Source of the DNA: Pseudomonadota bacterium
GTDB lineage: Bacteria > Pseudomonadota > Gammaproteobacteria > Xanthomonadales > Rhodanobacteraceae
Direction: 5' to 3'
Length of the DNA: 48,267 nucleotides
NCBI GenBank assembly: GCA_021781425.1
Contig: JAJXWU010000071.1
Span: forward strand, 1 to 48,267
Made by a program: the position numbers and the translations under genes. The notes beneath the pieces were generated by a model. It saw nothing but the letters and a program-made list of their open reading frames with translations, ran no database searches and was not told where the DNA came from. Shown here piece by piece: positions 1 through 8,448 of the stretch. Numbering within the stretch: the first letter of the stretch is position 1; each line of letters opens with the position of its first letter.

Positions 1-1
1 C

Positions 2-559
2 CACAGCGCGCACGCCTGGCTGGCCTTCGCCGACGCCGACCTCGTGCTCGGCGCGGCCCTGGCCGGCGCGCTGGAGCACGTGGACAAGGGATATTGGGCG
101 ATCAAGCCGTATCGGCGCCTGATCGACCTCGACGAATCCGAAAGCGTGCGCGTGCGCGGCGGGGAATTCGACTTTGTACCGGATCGCCATGGCGCCGCGC
201 CGAATCGCGACGGCGTGGGCGAGCGCATCGTCTTCGCCGGTGGCGTGTTCCTGATCGCACGCACCGCGTTGGTTCGCCTGGGTGGGTGGGACGAACGCTT
301 TCGCGGCTGGGGCGGCGAGGACGATGCCTTCAGCTACCGTCTGGAACGCGCGCGTACGCCCGCGCTCGAACTCGATACCCGTCCCGCGGTTCACCTCGCC
401 CATCCGCGGCCGCGCGCGGCGACTTTCGAGCAGCCCCACTACGCGGCCAACTGCTCGCTGCTTGAAGCCTATCGACATCTGCAAGACGCGCAACTGGAGC
501 GCTTTTCCGAGATTCAGGCGCAGGTGACCGGCAATCGTGACAAGTACCGACCCGAATGA
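2..559 (+). CDS. Glycosyltransferase, GT2-like with GT7 C-terminal domain (5' end missing)
   Basis: The reading frame is open to the left window edge, so only the C-terminal ~185 residues are present. Visible are an FADADLVLG segment, where DAD looks like the metal-binding DxD of a GT-A fold, and further on GGWDERFRGWGGEDDAFSYR, which matches the C-terminal domain of galactosyltransferase-like enzymes (GWGxEDxxxxxR). It should transfer a sugar from a nucleotide sugar in the cytoplasm; donor and acceptor cannot be told. Its stop codon overlaps the next start (ATGA at 556), so it is translated in one operon with the next two genes. The GTG at 44 is internal and not the real start. Confidence 0.8.
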   Translation, partial: HSAHAWLAFADADLVLGAALAGALEHVDKGYWAIKPYRRLIDLDESESVRVRGGEFDFVPDRHGAAPNRDGVGERIVFAGGVFLIARTALVRLGGWDERFRGWGGEDDAFSYRLERARTPALELDTRPAVHLAHPRPRAATFEQPHYAANCSLLEAYRHLQDAQLERFSEIQAQVTGNRDKYRPE

Positions 560-1209
560 ATACGCCCACGCCACGCCTTTTGATCGGTACGCCGGCGTAT
601 GGTGGCATGATCCACAACGACTGCGTGAGCGCGTTGCTGCAATATCAGCGTGCCGGCATCGATTTCGCGCTGATGAGCATCGGCAACGAAAGCTTAATCA
701 CGCGCGCGCGCAACACGATCCTGTCCGAATTCAGCGCACGTGCCGATTTCAGCCATTTGTTGTTTCTCGACGCCGACGTGCTGCTGCCCCCGGCCGGCTT
801 GCGCCGCCTGCTCGAGACGGGTCGCGACGTGATCGGCGCGGCGGTCGCACTCAAGGGCCGCAACGCGGTCGGAGGACGCATCTTCAATGTCGGTGCGCTG
901 CGTGGCGAGGACGGCGCGTTGTACGAAGTCGAACGCGTCGGCACGGCCGCACTGCTATTGTCGCGCGCCGCCGTCGATGCTTTGGTGAACGATGCGCGTG
1001 TGCACGGCCGCATCTACTCCAGCGGCTATAGCGTGCGCGGTGTCGAGCTTCAGGCCAGCGTGCAGTACGACGTGTTCCGTACCGGCGTCGTCGGCGACGA
1101 ATACCTGTCCGAGGATTACTGGGTCTGCCGCGAATTGCGCCGGCTGGGATTCCCCGTCTATCTGGATCCCACCATCGTTACCCGCCATTCCGGGATGATG
1201 CAGGCATGA
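556..1209 (+). CDS. Small glycosyltransferase-like protein
   Basis: This 217-residue protein opens with a beta strand ([10 protein letters not shown]), then has an [15 protein letters not shown] segment and FLDADV, a DxD-type metal-binding motif typical of GT-A glycosyltransferases of the GT2/Anp1-like type. No membrane segment is seen, so it is probably cytosolic or peripheral. It overlaps the gene before (ATGA at 556) and the gene after (ATGA at 1206), so the three are co-translated. Its role is inferred to be surface-glycan or protein glycosylation together with the preceding transferase and the following FkbM methyltransferase. The exact sugar is unknown. Confidence 0.65.
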   Translation: MNTPTPRLLIGTPAYGGMIHNDCVSALLQYQRAGIDFALMSIGNESLITRARNTILSEFSARADFSHLLFLDADVLLPPAGLRRLLETGRDVIGAAVALKGRNAVGGRIFNVGALRGEDGALYEVERVGTAALLLSRAAVDALVNDARVHGRIYSSGYSVRGVELQASVQYDVFRTGVVGDEYLSEDYWVCRELRRLGFPVYLDPTIVTRHSGMMQA

Positions 1210-2075
1210 GCGAACCGGGTGCAGTGCGTCGCATCGAGCTATTGCAGGTTCGTGCGCCGGACGTGCCGCCGTTCGTCCTCGCACTGGAAACGCAGGCCGA
1301 TCGCAGCATCGCTCCGCACCTGCGTGCCAACGCCGTCTGGGAACCGGCCGAGACCGCGCTGTGCCAGCGCCTGCTGCGCCCGGGCATGCATGTGGTCGAT
1401 GCCGGTGCGCATGCCGGCTACTACAGCGTGATGTTTTCGCATCTGGTCGGCGCCACCGGCAGCGTGCTTGCCTTCGAGCCGGAACCGGCCAACTTCCGCA
1501 TGCTGCTCGCCAATCTGCTGCTCAACGATTGCGGCAACGTGCAGGCGCGGCCGCTTGCGCTGGCGGAAGGCCGCGGCGCCGCGCTCTTGCATTTGTGCGA
1601 CGACAATCCGGGCGATCATCGTCTTGCGCCGACGCCGGGCCGCCAGCGCGTCGCGGTGGAAACCGTCGACCTCGACGCGGCGCTCGACGGTGCGCCGCTG
1701 GATTTCATCAAGCTCGATACCCAGGGCGCCGAGCCGCGCATCCTCGCGGGCATGGCCGCCACGCTTTCCGCCAATCGCGATCGCCTGGGCTGCCTGCTGG
1801 AATTCGCGCCGGGCCTGCTCGAACTGGCCGGCGTTTCGCTCGATCGCTACGCCGCGCAGTTGGCTGCACTGGACGCACGCGTGTTCGCGATCTGCCTGCG
1901 CCATCACGTCCTGAACCTGCAGCGTCTGGTTCCGCTGCGCGCCGGTCTGGACATGCTCGTCGGCCGCCTTGCGCATCTGGGCGAGATCGACGCTTCTTGC
2001 GACGTGTTCGCGGTTTTTGGCGACGTTGCGGAACAGGCGTGGCTGACGCGGTTCCGGGAAGGCGCGCTCGGGTAA
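1206..2075 (+). CDS. FkbM family methyltransferase
   Basis: A 289-residue SAM-dependent methyltransferase. Motif I is [12 protein letters not shown] (residues ~65-76), followed by AFEPEPANF and the FkbM signature [15 protein letters not shown] near residue 170. FkbM enzymes usually O-methylate sugars or secondary metabolites; beside two glycosyltransferases a glycan O-methyltransferase is the likely role. It starts within the stop of the preceding gene (ATGA at 1206). It ends 38 bp before ribH, so the glycan operon runs straight into the riboflavin/NusB operon with no visible terminator between them. Confidence 0.85.
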   Translation: MSEPGAVRRIELLQVRAPDVPPFVLALETQADRSIAPHLRANAVWEPAETALCQRLLRPGMHVVDAGAHAGYYSVMFSHLVGATGSVLAFEPEPANFRMLLANLLLNDCGNVQARPLALAEGRGAALLHLCDDNPGDHRLAPTPGRQRVAVETVDLDAALDGAPLDFIKLDTQGAEPRILAGMAATLSANRDRLGCLLEFAPGLLELAGVSLDRYAAQLAALDARVFAICLRHHVLNLQRLVPLRAGLDMLVGRLAHLGEIDASCDVFAVFGDVAEQAWLTRFREGALG

Positions 2076-2113
2076 ACTACGCACGCGGCGTCCGCCGCAG
2101 CGAGGACACACCC

Positions 2114-2578
2114 GTGCCCGAATATTCCGGCGAGCTTCGTGTGGCTGCGGACGCGCGCTTCGCCATCGTCGCCAGCCGCTGGAATCCGTCCATCGTCGAT
2201 GCGTTGATCGATGGCGCACGGCGCGCTCTGACCGCCCACGGCGTGGCCGAGCAGGCGATCGACCTCGTGCGCGTGCCCGGCGCCTGGGAAATTCCGCAGG
2301 CTGCCGCGCAACTCGCGCGCGGCGCAAAGTACCGTGCGATACTCGCGCTCGGCTGCGTGGTACGCGGCGACACGCGGCATTACGAACACGTGGCCGACGG
2401 TTGCGCGCAGGGTCTTATGCGCGTGGCGTTGCACACACACGTGCCGGTGCTCAATGGCGTGCTGGCGGTCGAGCGCATGGCCGATGCGCAGGCGCGCGCC
2501 GGCGGCGCCTGCGGCAACAAGGGCGAGGATGTTGCGCTGGCCGCATTGGAAATTGCAAATTTGTATACCAAGCTATGA
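2114..2578 (+). CDS. ribH: 6,7-dimethyl-8-ribityllumazine synthase
   Basis: Makes lumazine from 5-amino-6-ribitylaminouracil and 3,4-dihydroxy-2-butanone 4-phosphate, the penultimate step of riboflavin synthesis. The 154 residues have the normal family length. Visible are RVPGAWEIP (53-61; usually VPGAFEIP), [14 protein letters not shown] (80-93) with the expected catalytic His89, and GNKGEDVA near the C-terminus. I chose the GTG at 2114 because it gives the normal N-terminus and has GAGGA about 9 nt upstream, although the frame is open for a long way before it. Its TGA overlaps the nusB ATG. No FMN riboswitch is seen upstream, which suits read-through from the operon before it. Confidence 0.93.
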   Translation: MPEYSGELRVAADARFAIVASRWNPSIVDALIDGARRALTAHGVAEQAIDLVRVPGAWEIPQAAAQLARGAKYRAILALGCVVRGDTRHYEHVADGCAQGLMRVALHTHVPVLNGVLAVERMADAQARAGGACGNKGEDVALAALEIANLYTKL

Positions 2579-3039
2579 CACAATCGCATCGCTCCGACGG
2601 AATCGACCCGACCGCGCGCTCACGCGCGCGCCGGCGCGCGGCGCAGGCGATCTACGCCTGGCAGATCGGCGGCAATCCGATCGCCAGCGTCATCGAGGAA
2701 TTCCGCCACGAACAGGACATGGAGATCGCGGACATGGCCTACTTCGAGGATCTGCTGCGCGGCGTCGAAAAACACTGCGCCGAACTGGACGCGGGTCTCG
2801 CGCCCTGGCTCGATCGCGACATCGCGCAGGTCGACCCGCTCGAGCGCGCCGTGTTGCGTCTGGCTGCCTACGAACTGCGCCACCGTCCCGACGTGCCGTA
2901 CCGCGTCGTTCTCAACGAAGCTGTCGAAGTTGCCAAGCGCTTCGGCGCCGAGCATGGCCACACCTATATCAACGGTGTGCTCGACAAGGCCGCGCGCGCC
3001 TGGCGTGCGGCGGAAGCCGAAGGTCCGTTCCGCGGCTGA
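2575..3039 (+). CDS. nusB: Transcription antitermination factor NusB
   Basis: NusB binds boxA RNA with ribosomal protein S10 and takes part in rRNA antitermination. The 154 residues show the family features: [11 protein letters not shown] near the N-terminus, a helical core, [13 protein letters not shown] in the middle and [18 protein letters not shown] followed by YINGVLD. The ATG at 2575 overlaps the ribH stop (ATGA), the common ribH-nusB coupling. The next gene, thiL, begins one base after its stop codon. Confidence 0.95.
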   Translation: MTQSHRSDGIDPTARSRARRRAAQAIYAWQIGGNPIASVIEEFRHEQDMEIADMAYFEDLLRGVEKHCAELDAGLAPWLDRDIAQVDPLERAVLRLAAYELRHRPDVPYRVVLNEAVEVAKRFGAEHGHTYINGVLDKAARAWRAAEAEGPFRG

Positions 3040-3040
3040 C

Positions 3041-3991
3041 GTGGCGGAATTCGAACTCATCGAATCGATCCGTGCGCGTTGCACGCAAACGCGCGACGAC
3101 GTACTGCTTGGTATCGGCGACGACGCGGCGCTGCTTGCGGTTCCGTCCGGAAAGTGGCTGGCGGTCAGCACCGATACGCTGGTTGCCGGTGTGCATTTCA
3201 TGCAGGACACGGCAGCGCGCGACATCGGTTGGAAATCGCTTGCGGTGAATCTTTCTGACCTGGCGGCTATGGGCGCCGAACCCGCGTGGGCCACGCTGGC
3301 ATTGACCTTGCCCGCGGCCGATGCGCGCTGGGTGGAGGAGTTCGCGGAAGGGTTCGCGGCGCTTGCAAGACAGTATCGCGTCGCGCTGACCGGCGGCGAC
3401 ACCACCCAAGGGCCGTTGAGCATTACGGTGACGATCCACGGTCTGCTGCCGGAACGCGTCGCGCTCACGCGCAGCGGCGCACGGGGGGGCGATGGCGTGT
3501 ACGTCACCGGCACGCTCGGCGATGCGGCGGCGGGATTGCGACAGCTGCAATCCAAGTCGCCGGGCGACTCGCGTTTGCTCGAACGGCTGCAGCGTCCGAC
3601 GCCGCGTGTCGCGCAAGGGCTGCTGTTGCGCGGGCACGCTACGGCGTGCATCGACGTATCCGACGGACTCGCCGCCGACCTGGGTCACGTCTGCGCAGCG
3701 AGCGGAGTGGGCGCGGAAATCGACGCGGACGCGCTGCCCGCCTCGCCGGCGCTTCTGGCCGCATTCGATGCCGGCACGCGGCGCGCTTTCCAGCTTGCCG
3801 GCGGCGACGATTACGAGTTGTGCTTCACGGCGCCCGATGTGGATAGCGGCGATTTGCTCGACGCGCTGGCCCACAGCGGCTGCGCCGCCGCGCGTATCGG
3901 CAGGATCGACTCCGGTAGCCAGGTGCGCATACGCGATGCGGCAGGAAACCCGGTGGCGCTGCCGCGCCGGGGCTGGGAGCATTTCGCGTGA
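3041..3991 (+). CDS. thiL: Thiamine-monophosphate kinase
   Basis: Phosphorylates thiamine monophosphate to the active cofactor thiamine diphosphate using ATP. The 316-residue protein begins EFELIESI and carries GIGDDAALL (metal/ATP site), STDTLVAGVHF, KSLAVNLSDLAAMGA and TGGDTTQGPLSIT, all standard for ThiL (AIR-synthase-like fold). I chose the GTG at 3041, one base after the nusB stop, because the start at 2930 would add sequence read out of frame inside nusB. It overlaps pgpA by four bases (GTGA at 3988). The order nusB-thiL-pgpA is common in gammaproteobacteria. Confidence 0.94.
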   Translation: MAEFELIESIRARCTQTRDDVLLGIGDDAALLAVPSGKWLAVSTDTLVAGVHFMQDTAARDIGWKSLAVNLSDLAAMGAEPAWATLALTLPAADARWVEEFAEGFAALARQYRVALTGGDTTQGPLSITVTIHGLLPERVALTRSGARGGDGVYVTGTLGDAAAGLRQLQSKSPGDSRLLERLQRPTPRVAQGLLLRGHATACIDVSDGLAADLGHVCAASGVGAEIDADALPASPALLAAFDAGTRRAFQLAGGDDYELCFTAPDVDSGDLLDALAHSGCAAARIGRIDSGSQVRIRDAAGNPVALPRRGWEHFA

Positions 3992-4491
3992 GCCATGATG
4001 CTTCGTCGCGCCGCGCGCTGTTAGGTCATCCGCTTGGCTGGATCGCCTGCGGCTTCAGTTCGGGATTGAGTCCCGCAGCCCCCGGCACGGCCGGCTCGCT
4101 CGCGGCGTTGTTGCCATGGCTGGTGCTGCGCGAATTGCCGTGGCCGTGGTTTGCCGTCGCGCTCGTGCTCGCGTTCGCGCTGGGAGTGTGGGTCTGCGAT
4201 TGGGCCGTGCGCCGGTTGCGAATGGCCGACCCCAGCGCCGTGGTCTGGGACGAATTCGTGGGTCAGTGGATTGCGCTGACGCCGCTGGTGATCTGGCCAA
4301 ATGACAATTTGTGGATTTTTGTCGGGTTTATACTTTTTCGTCTCTTCGACATCGTCAAGCCCTGGCCGGTGTCGTGGGCGGATCGCCGGATCGGCGGCGG
4401 CCTGGGGGTGATGCTCGACGACGCGATTGCCGGCCTGTATGCGGCGATCGCGCTTGTCCTGCTGCAACAACTCGTGCACGCCTTCGCGTGA
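3988..4491 (+). CDS. pgpA: Phosphatidylglycerophosphatase A
   Basis: Inner-membrane lipid phosphatase that converts phosphatidylglycerophosphate to phosphatidylglycerol. The 167 residues show family motifs in order: GLSPAAPGTAGSLAAL near residue 25, DPSAVVWDEFVGQWI near 80, FRLFDIVKPWP near 115 and GGLGVMLDDAIAG near 135. Several hydrophobic membrane segments lie between them. It starts at a GTG that overlaps the thiL stop. It is the last plus-strand gene here and converges on the FAD-linked dehydrogenase after a 93-bp gap, where I see small GC hairpins but no T-tract terminator. Confidence 0.93.
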   Translation: MSHDASSRRALLGHPLGWIACGFSSGLSPAAPGTAGSLAALLPWLVLRELPWPWFAVALVLAFALGVWVCDWAVRRLRMADPSAVVWDEFVGQWIALTPLVIWPNDNLWIFVGFILFRLFDIVKPWPVSWADRRIGGGLGVMLDDAIAGLYAAIALVLLQQLVHAFA

Positions 4492-4584
4492 CACCGGCGG
4501 CAGATCCCGCGCGAACCACGGAAGGCGCTTGCGCCAGCCCGTGCGCCGTGCTGCTCGCGCGCAGCAGCGCGTCGAGCTTGCGGA

Positions 4585-5949
4585 TCATGCCGGGGGCAGC
4601 AGCTTTTTCGGATTGAGAATGCCGTCTGGATCGAACTGCGTCTTGATCCTGTGCATCAATGCGAGCGCCGCCGGATCGAGGGCGTCGGCGAGGAAATCGC
4701 GTTTGGCCAGGCCGATACCGTGCTCGCCCGAGAGCGTGCCGCCGAGCGCGATCACTGTGCGAAAAACTTCTGGCAGCGCGGTCTGCGCGCGCGCGTGTTC
4801 GGCCGCATCGCGCGGCAGCAGGTTGACGTGGATGTTGCCGTTGCCGGCATGACCGAAATTGACGATGGGAATGGCGTGCTTTTGCGCGATGCCGCGCAGT
4901 GCGTCGATCAATTCCGGCAGGCGCGACACCGGCACGACCACATCCTCGTTGATCTTGTCGTGCGAGATGGTGCGCAGTGCAGGCGACAGGGCGCGGCGCG
5001 CGGCCCACAGGGTCTCGGCTTCGCGCGTATCGGTGGCAGTGTGCAGTTCGATCAGCCCGGCACCGCGCGCGGCTGCGGCGAGCGCGGCGATGGCACGCGG
5101 CAGGTCGGATGGGTCGCCATCGGCTTCCACGATCAATAGCGCGCCTGCATTCGGAATCGCAGCGCCGGCATGCGCGCGCGCCAGGCGCAGAGCTTCGCCA
5201 TCCATGAATTCCAGCGCGCATGGCACGAACGGCTGCGCCATGATCCGCGTGACCGCGGATGTGGCAGCGGCAACGTCGGTGTAGCTTGCGCTGAGCGTGG
5301 TCTTCGCTGCGGGTTTCGGCGTGAGCTTGAGTGTGGCTTCGGTGATGATCGCGAGTGTGCCTTCCGCGCCGATCAGCAGCCGCGTCAGGTCGTAGCCGAC
5401 CGCGCCCTTGGTGGTGTTGACGCCGCAGCGAAATTCCTCGCCGGTACCGGCCACAGCCCGCAGGCCCAGCGTGTTCTCGCGGCAACTGCCGTATTTCACG
5501 GCGCGCGGCCCCGCGGCGTTGCAGGCGAGATTTCCGCCGACGGTGCAATACGGGCTGGAGGTCGGATCGGGCGGCCAGAAGAATCCGTGCGCGGCGAGTG
5601 CGGTCTGCAGGTCGCCGTTGAGCACGCCGGGCTCGACGACGGCCAAGCGGTCGTCCACGTCGATACGGACGATGCGATTCATGCGCTCGAAAGAGGCGAT
5701 AACGCCGCCAGCTTCCGGCACCGTCGCGCCGGTGGTATTGGTCCCGCGGCCGCGCGCGACGAGCGGGGTGTGCGTCGCGCGGCAGACACGCACGAGTTCG
5801 ACGACTTGTTCGTGCGCAGTCGGAAAAACTACCGCATCCGGTTGCGCCTGCCGGCGCGAATTATCGTAGCCGTAGGCCAGGCACTCGGCCGGGTCGGTCG
5901 TGAACGCGGCGCCGAAGATGTCGCGCAGCGCGGAATCGGAGACGGGCAT
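4585..5949 (-). CDS. FAD-linked D-2-hydroxyacid dehydrogenase (GlcD/DLD-like)
   Basis: A 454-residue flavoprotein of the vanillyl-alcohol-oxidase fold. An N-terminal FAD-binding domain shows RGRGTNTTGATVP, PPDPTSSPYCTVGGNLACNA and GYDLTRLLIGAEGTLAIIT. The C-terminal substrate domain shows NFGHAGNGNIHVN and SGEHGIGLAKR. It should oxidise a D-2-hydroxyacid such as D-lactate, glycolate or D-2-hydroxyglutarate and pass electrons to an unseen acceptor. It has no C-terminal iron-sulfur domain, and no glcE or glcF genes lie beside it, so a stand-alone D-lactate-dehydrogenase-type enzyme is more likely than glycolate oxidase. The substrate is not fixed by the sequence. Confidence 0.85.
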   Translation of the reverse strand: MPVSDSALRDIFGAAFTTDPAECLAYGYDNSRRQAQPDAVVFPTAHEQVVELVRVCRATHTPLVARGRGTNTTGATVPEAGGVIASFERMNRIVRIDVDDRLAVVEPGVLNGDLQTALAAHGFFWPPDPTSSPYCTVGGNLACNAAGPRAVKYGSCRENTLGLRAVAGTGEEFRCGVNTTKGAVGYDLTRLLIGAEGTLAIITEATLKLTPKPAAKTTLSASYTDVAAATSAVTRIMAQPFVPCALEFMDGEALRLARAHAGAAIPNAGALLIVEADGDPSDLPRAIAALAAAARGAGLIELHTATDTREAETLWAARRALSPALRTISHDKINEDVVVPVSRLPELIDALRGIAQKHAIPIVNFGHAGNGNIHVNLLPRDAAEHARAQTALPEVFRTVIALGGTLSGEHGIGLAKRDFLADALDPAALALMHRIKTQFDPDGILNPKKLLPPA

Positions 5950-5980
5950 GTCGCCAGTTTACGCCGGCGACACCCGCGAA

Positions 5981-7408
5981 TCAGCCGCTGCGCCTGCGCT
6001 TGCGCAATCCGAACAGGCCGAGCAATCCGCCGAGCGCCAGCATGGCCCAGCGCGAGAGTGCCGGAACCGCCTGCGCAGCCGGGGCTGCCGGTGCGGCGGC
6101 GGCTTCCACCGATCCCAGGTCGAGCGAACCATTGACCACACGTGCGTAGCCCGCGCCACGCTGATCGGTGGTGACGCCGCCGGGAATCAGGGCGATATTG
6201 CCCGCGCCCAGCGTCGGGCTGCCGGGTTGGGGTTTCATGGTCAGGGTCGGGCCGCCATTGTTGGCCAGCGTGCCGAGGCCGGGTGCGTCGCTGAACACAT
6301 TGCCGCTGCCGGAATACAAGCCGGACATGGCTGTGCCCAGCAGGTTGGACTGGGCGATCACGTTGGAACCGTTGAAGTTGATGAAATCCGCCCGGCTTCC
6401 GGGATTGCCGATCGCGGTATTGCCCGTCAGTATGGAATTGGTCACGTTCAATGGCGACGGGTTGCCGAAGGCTCCGAGCAGAACGCCGCCGGAAACGACG
6501 TTGGCGCCGTTCGCGCTGTTACCGGTGACGGTGCTGTCGTAAATCGCAACGCCGCCGTTGTCGAGAGAAAGCGCCCCGGCAAGCTCGTTGCGGCCACTGG
6601 CGCTGTTGCCGGTAATGGTGGAATTGGTCAGGCTGACGTTGCTGAGGTAAACATAAATTCCGCCGTCCAACTCGTTGAAATTGCCCGAGGCGCGGTTGCC
6701 GGAGATGGTCGAATCAGTAATCGTGACCGAGGAGTTGCCGGTTATGTAGATTCCACCGGCGCCGTAATTGGCCGAAGCATTGAGGGTGTTGCCGGAGATG
6801 GTGGACTCGTTGATGGCGACGGTGGCGTTGCTGATGAATAACCCGCCGGCCTGGACATTGGAGGTGTTGTTGCTGATGACGATCCGGTCGAGCGTCACAT
6901 TCGGGCCGGTTGCGGCCGGCGCGAGGGTGCCGGTGCGCTGCGGCCGCGAAGTCGGCGCGCCGAGGCCGCCGCCGCCGATGGCCAGGCCGGCGCCCGGCGG
7001 GGTGTAGGAACCGTTGGTCAGGGTCAGATCCGAGATCGTCACGCTGGCGACAGTATTGGCGTAGTTATTGATGGCCATCACGCGCGACTGGCCGCCGGCG
7101 TCGAGCGTCTGGCCGCTGCCGCTGATGGTCACGTTGCTGTCGATCGACAGCTGTCCATACGCGAGCGTGATGGTCGAATTCGCCAAGCTAGCCGCGAAGG
7201 TGATGGTGTCGGCGCCGCTGCCGGGGGTGCAGGCGCTGCCGGAAGCCGAATCGGTATTGGCCGATTGAATGGCCTGACGCAACGTGCAGGTCGTGGCCGT
7301 GCCGGCATCGCCGCCATCCGTAACAGTGATGCTGGCGGCATGCGCCCCGCCGGCGGCCAGCGCCAGTGCGACGGCCTGGGACAAGGGACGCAACAGTTTT
7401 GATTCCAC
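5981..7408 (-). CDS. Secreted beta-helix protein with choice-of-anchor Q repeats and IPTL-type C-terminus
   Basis: A 475-residue exported protein. It begins with a signal peptide (ALALAAGGAHAA, predicted cleavage near residue 25). The body is made of repeated short motifs such as STISGNT and STITGNSA, rich in Asn, Ser, Thr and Gly, the pattern of a right-handed parallel beta helix. Near the end comes NNGGPTLTMKPQPGSPTLGAG followed by TDQRG, as in choice-of-anchor Q proteins. The last ~28 residues (VPALSRWAMLALGG, then LRKRRRSG) form an IPTL-CTERM-like tripartite sorting tail: short motif, one membrane segment, basic end. Function unknown; a surface-exposed or adhesin-like role is only inferred. 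Confidence 0.75.
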   Translation of the reverse strand: MESKLLRPLSQAVALALAAGGAHAASITVTDGGDAGTATTCTLRQAIQSANTDSASGSACTPGSGADTITFAASLANSTITLAYGQLSIDSNVTISGSGQTLDAGGQSRVMAINNYANTVASVTISDLTLTNGSYTPPGAGLAIGGGGLGAPTSRPQRTGTLAPAATGPNVTLDRIVISNNTSNVQAGGLFISNATVAINESTISGNTLNASANYGAGGIYITGNSSVTITDSTISGNRASGNFNELDGGIYVYLSNVSLTNSTITGNSASGRNELAGALSLDNGGVAIYDSTVTGNSANGANVVSGGVLLGAFGNPSPLNVTNSILTGNTAIGNPGSRADFINFNGSNVIAQSNLLGTAMSGLYSGSGNVFSDAPGLGTLANNGGPTLTMKPQPGSPTLGAGNIALIPGGVTTDQRGAGYARVVNGSLDLGSVEAAAAPAAPAAQAVPALSRWAMLALGGLLGLFGLRKRRRSG

Positions 7409-7494
7409 GACACACCCCCGTTCGGAAAAGCCTCGGCGAGTCTACTCCAGCCCATGGGAAAATGTGAAGCGCATCACAGGTTCCGGGCGGTACG

Positions 7495-8082
7495 TCAATC
7501 CAGGTATTCGAACAGCTTGACCACCTTTTCGACGCCGCGTGTGTTGCGGGCCACATCGGTCGCGGCAGCGGCCTCGTCGTGCTTGACCAGCCCCATCAGG
7601 TAAACGACTTGATGGGAAGTGGTGACATTGATCCGGGTCGGATCGAAACCGGGCAGGCTGGTGATATCGAGCAGGCCGGTCTTGACGCGCGCGGTCGTCG
7701 TTTCGTCCGCGCGCCGGCGCCAGAAGCCTTCCGGTTCGTCCGTCACCTCGATCTGGTTGACCTGGCGCACCACGCCCTCGAAGCCCGCGGCCGAGGATTG
7801 CGCAAGTTGTCTGAGTTCTTCGCTGCGCACCTGGCCGCACAGCAGCATGACGCCGTTGTACACCACGACCTTGACGTTGTTGTCATCGCGGGTGAGTTCG
7901 CGGTGCTTGTTGATCGCATCGATCGCGCTCAGCTGGATGTTGCGGTCGCTGAGCACGGTGCCGAGCGCGCGGCGGTCGTGCGCCGCGTGTGCGCCGGCGA
8001 TCGCGCCACCAGCGACTACGGCGATGCAGCCATGCAGCAGCGGTGCGAGCGCAAGCAAAAAGACTGTTCTATACATTTTCAT
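7495..8082 (-). CDS. dolP: BON-domain lipoprotein, DolP (YraP)-like
   Basis: A 195-residue outer-membrane lipoprotein. The lipobox LLHGC puts the lipidated cysteine at residue 19. Two BON domains follow, roughly residues 50-115 and 120-190, each with the alternating strand/helix pattern and conserved glycine; YNGVMLLCGQV and SHQVVYLMGLV mark their cores. Enterobacterial DolP supports outer-membrane integrity and BAM function. It lies 3 bp after the yraN stop, and the gene pair resembles the yraN...dolP end of the E. coli rsmI-lpoA-yraN-diaA-dolP locus, with diaA missing. The symbol is assigned by domain content and position. Confidence 0.82.
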   Translation of the reverse strand: MKMYRTVFLLALAPLLHGCIAVVAGGAIAGAHAAHDRRALGTVLSDRNIQLSAIDAINKHRELTRDDNNVKVVVYNGVMLLCGQVRSEELRQLAQSSAAGFEGVVRQVNQIEVTDEPEGFWRRRADETTTARVKTGLLDITSLPGFDPTRINVTTSHQVVYLMGLVKHDEAAAATDVARNTRGVEKVVKLFEYLD

Positions 8083-8085
8083 TTT

Positions 8086-8448
8086 TCAGCAGGTCTCAAA
8101 CGCGTTGCGGATCCAGTCGAACTGCGGTTGTTGCGGCGTGCCGCTGCAACCGACCACGTCGAACCGGCACGGTTGGGAGGCGCGGTGCGGATGCGCCAGA
8201 AGCCAGACCTGCGCGGCGCGCAGAAGTTTCGCGCGCTTGCCCGCGCCGACCGAAGCCGCGCCATCGCCGTGCGCGGCAGCGTGGCGGAAGCGCACTTCCA
8301 CGAACACGGTGCAATCGCGGTCGGCCATGACCAGATCGATCTCGCCGAGGCGGCAGACGAAATTGCGCACCAGCGTGCACAGTCCGGATTTTTGCAAATG
8401 CGCCTCGGCCATACTTTCCCAAGTGGCGCCGGTGCCGCGTGCGGTCAC
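8086..8448 (-). CDS. yraN: UPF0102 family protein YraN
   Basis: A 120-residue protein of the nuclease-like UPF0102 family. Visible are the conserved N-terminal AEAHL segment, GEIDLVMADRD and VFVEVRFR, the acidic and Lys/Arg pattern of a PD-(D/E)xK-like fold. Its cellular function is not established. It starts with a GTG that overlaps the lpoA stop codon (GTGA on the minus strand, 8445-8448), so it is translationally coupled to lpoA as in many gammaproteobacteria. Confidence 0.88.
   Translation of the reverse strand: MTARGTGATWESMAEAHLQKSGLCTLVRNFVCRLGEIDLVMADRDCTVFVEVRFRHAAAHGDGAASVGAGKRAKLLRAAQVWLLAHPHRASQPCRFDVVGCSGTPQQPQFDWIRNAFETC

Noticed and set aside
2040-2113. FMN riboswitch before ribH
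   Set aside because: The space is too short and lacks the conserved RFN blocks.
6400-7000. DNA tandem repeats in the beta-helix gene
   Set aside because: The periodicity is at the protein level (ITGN-type turns) with varied codons, not exact DNA repeats.
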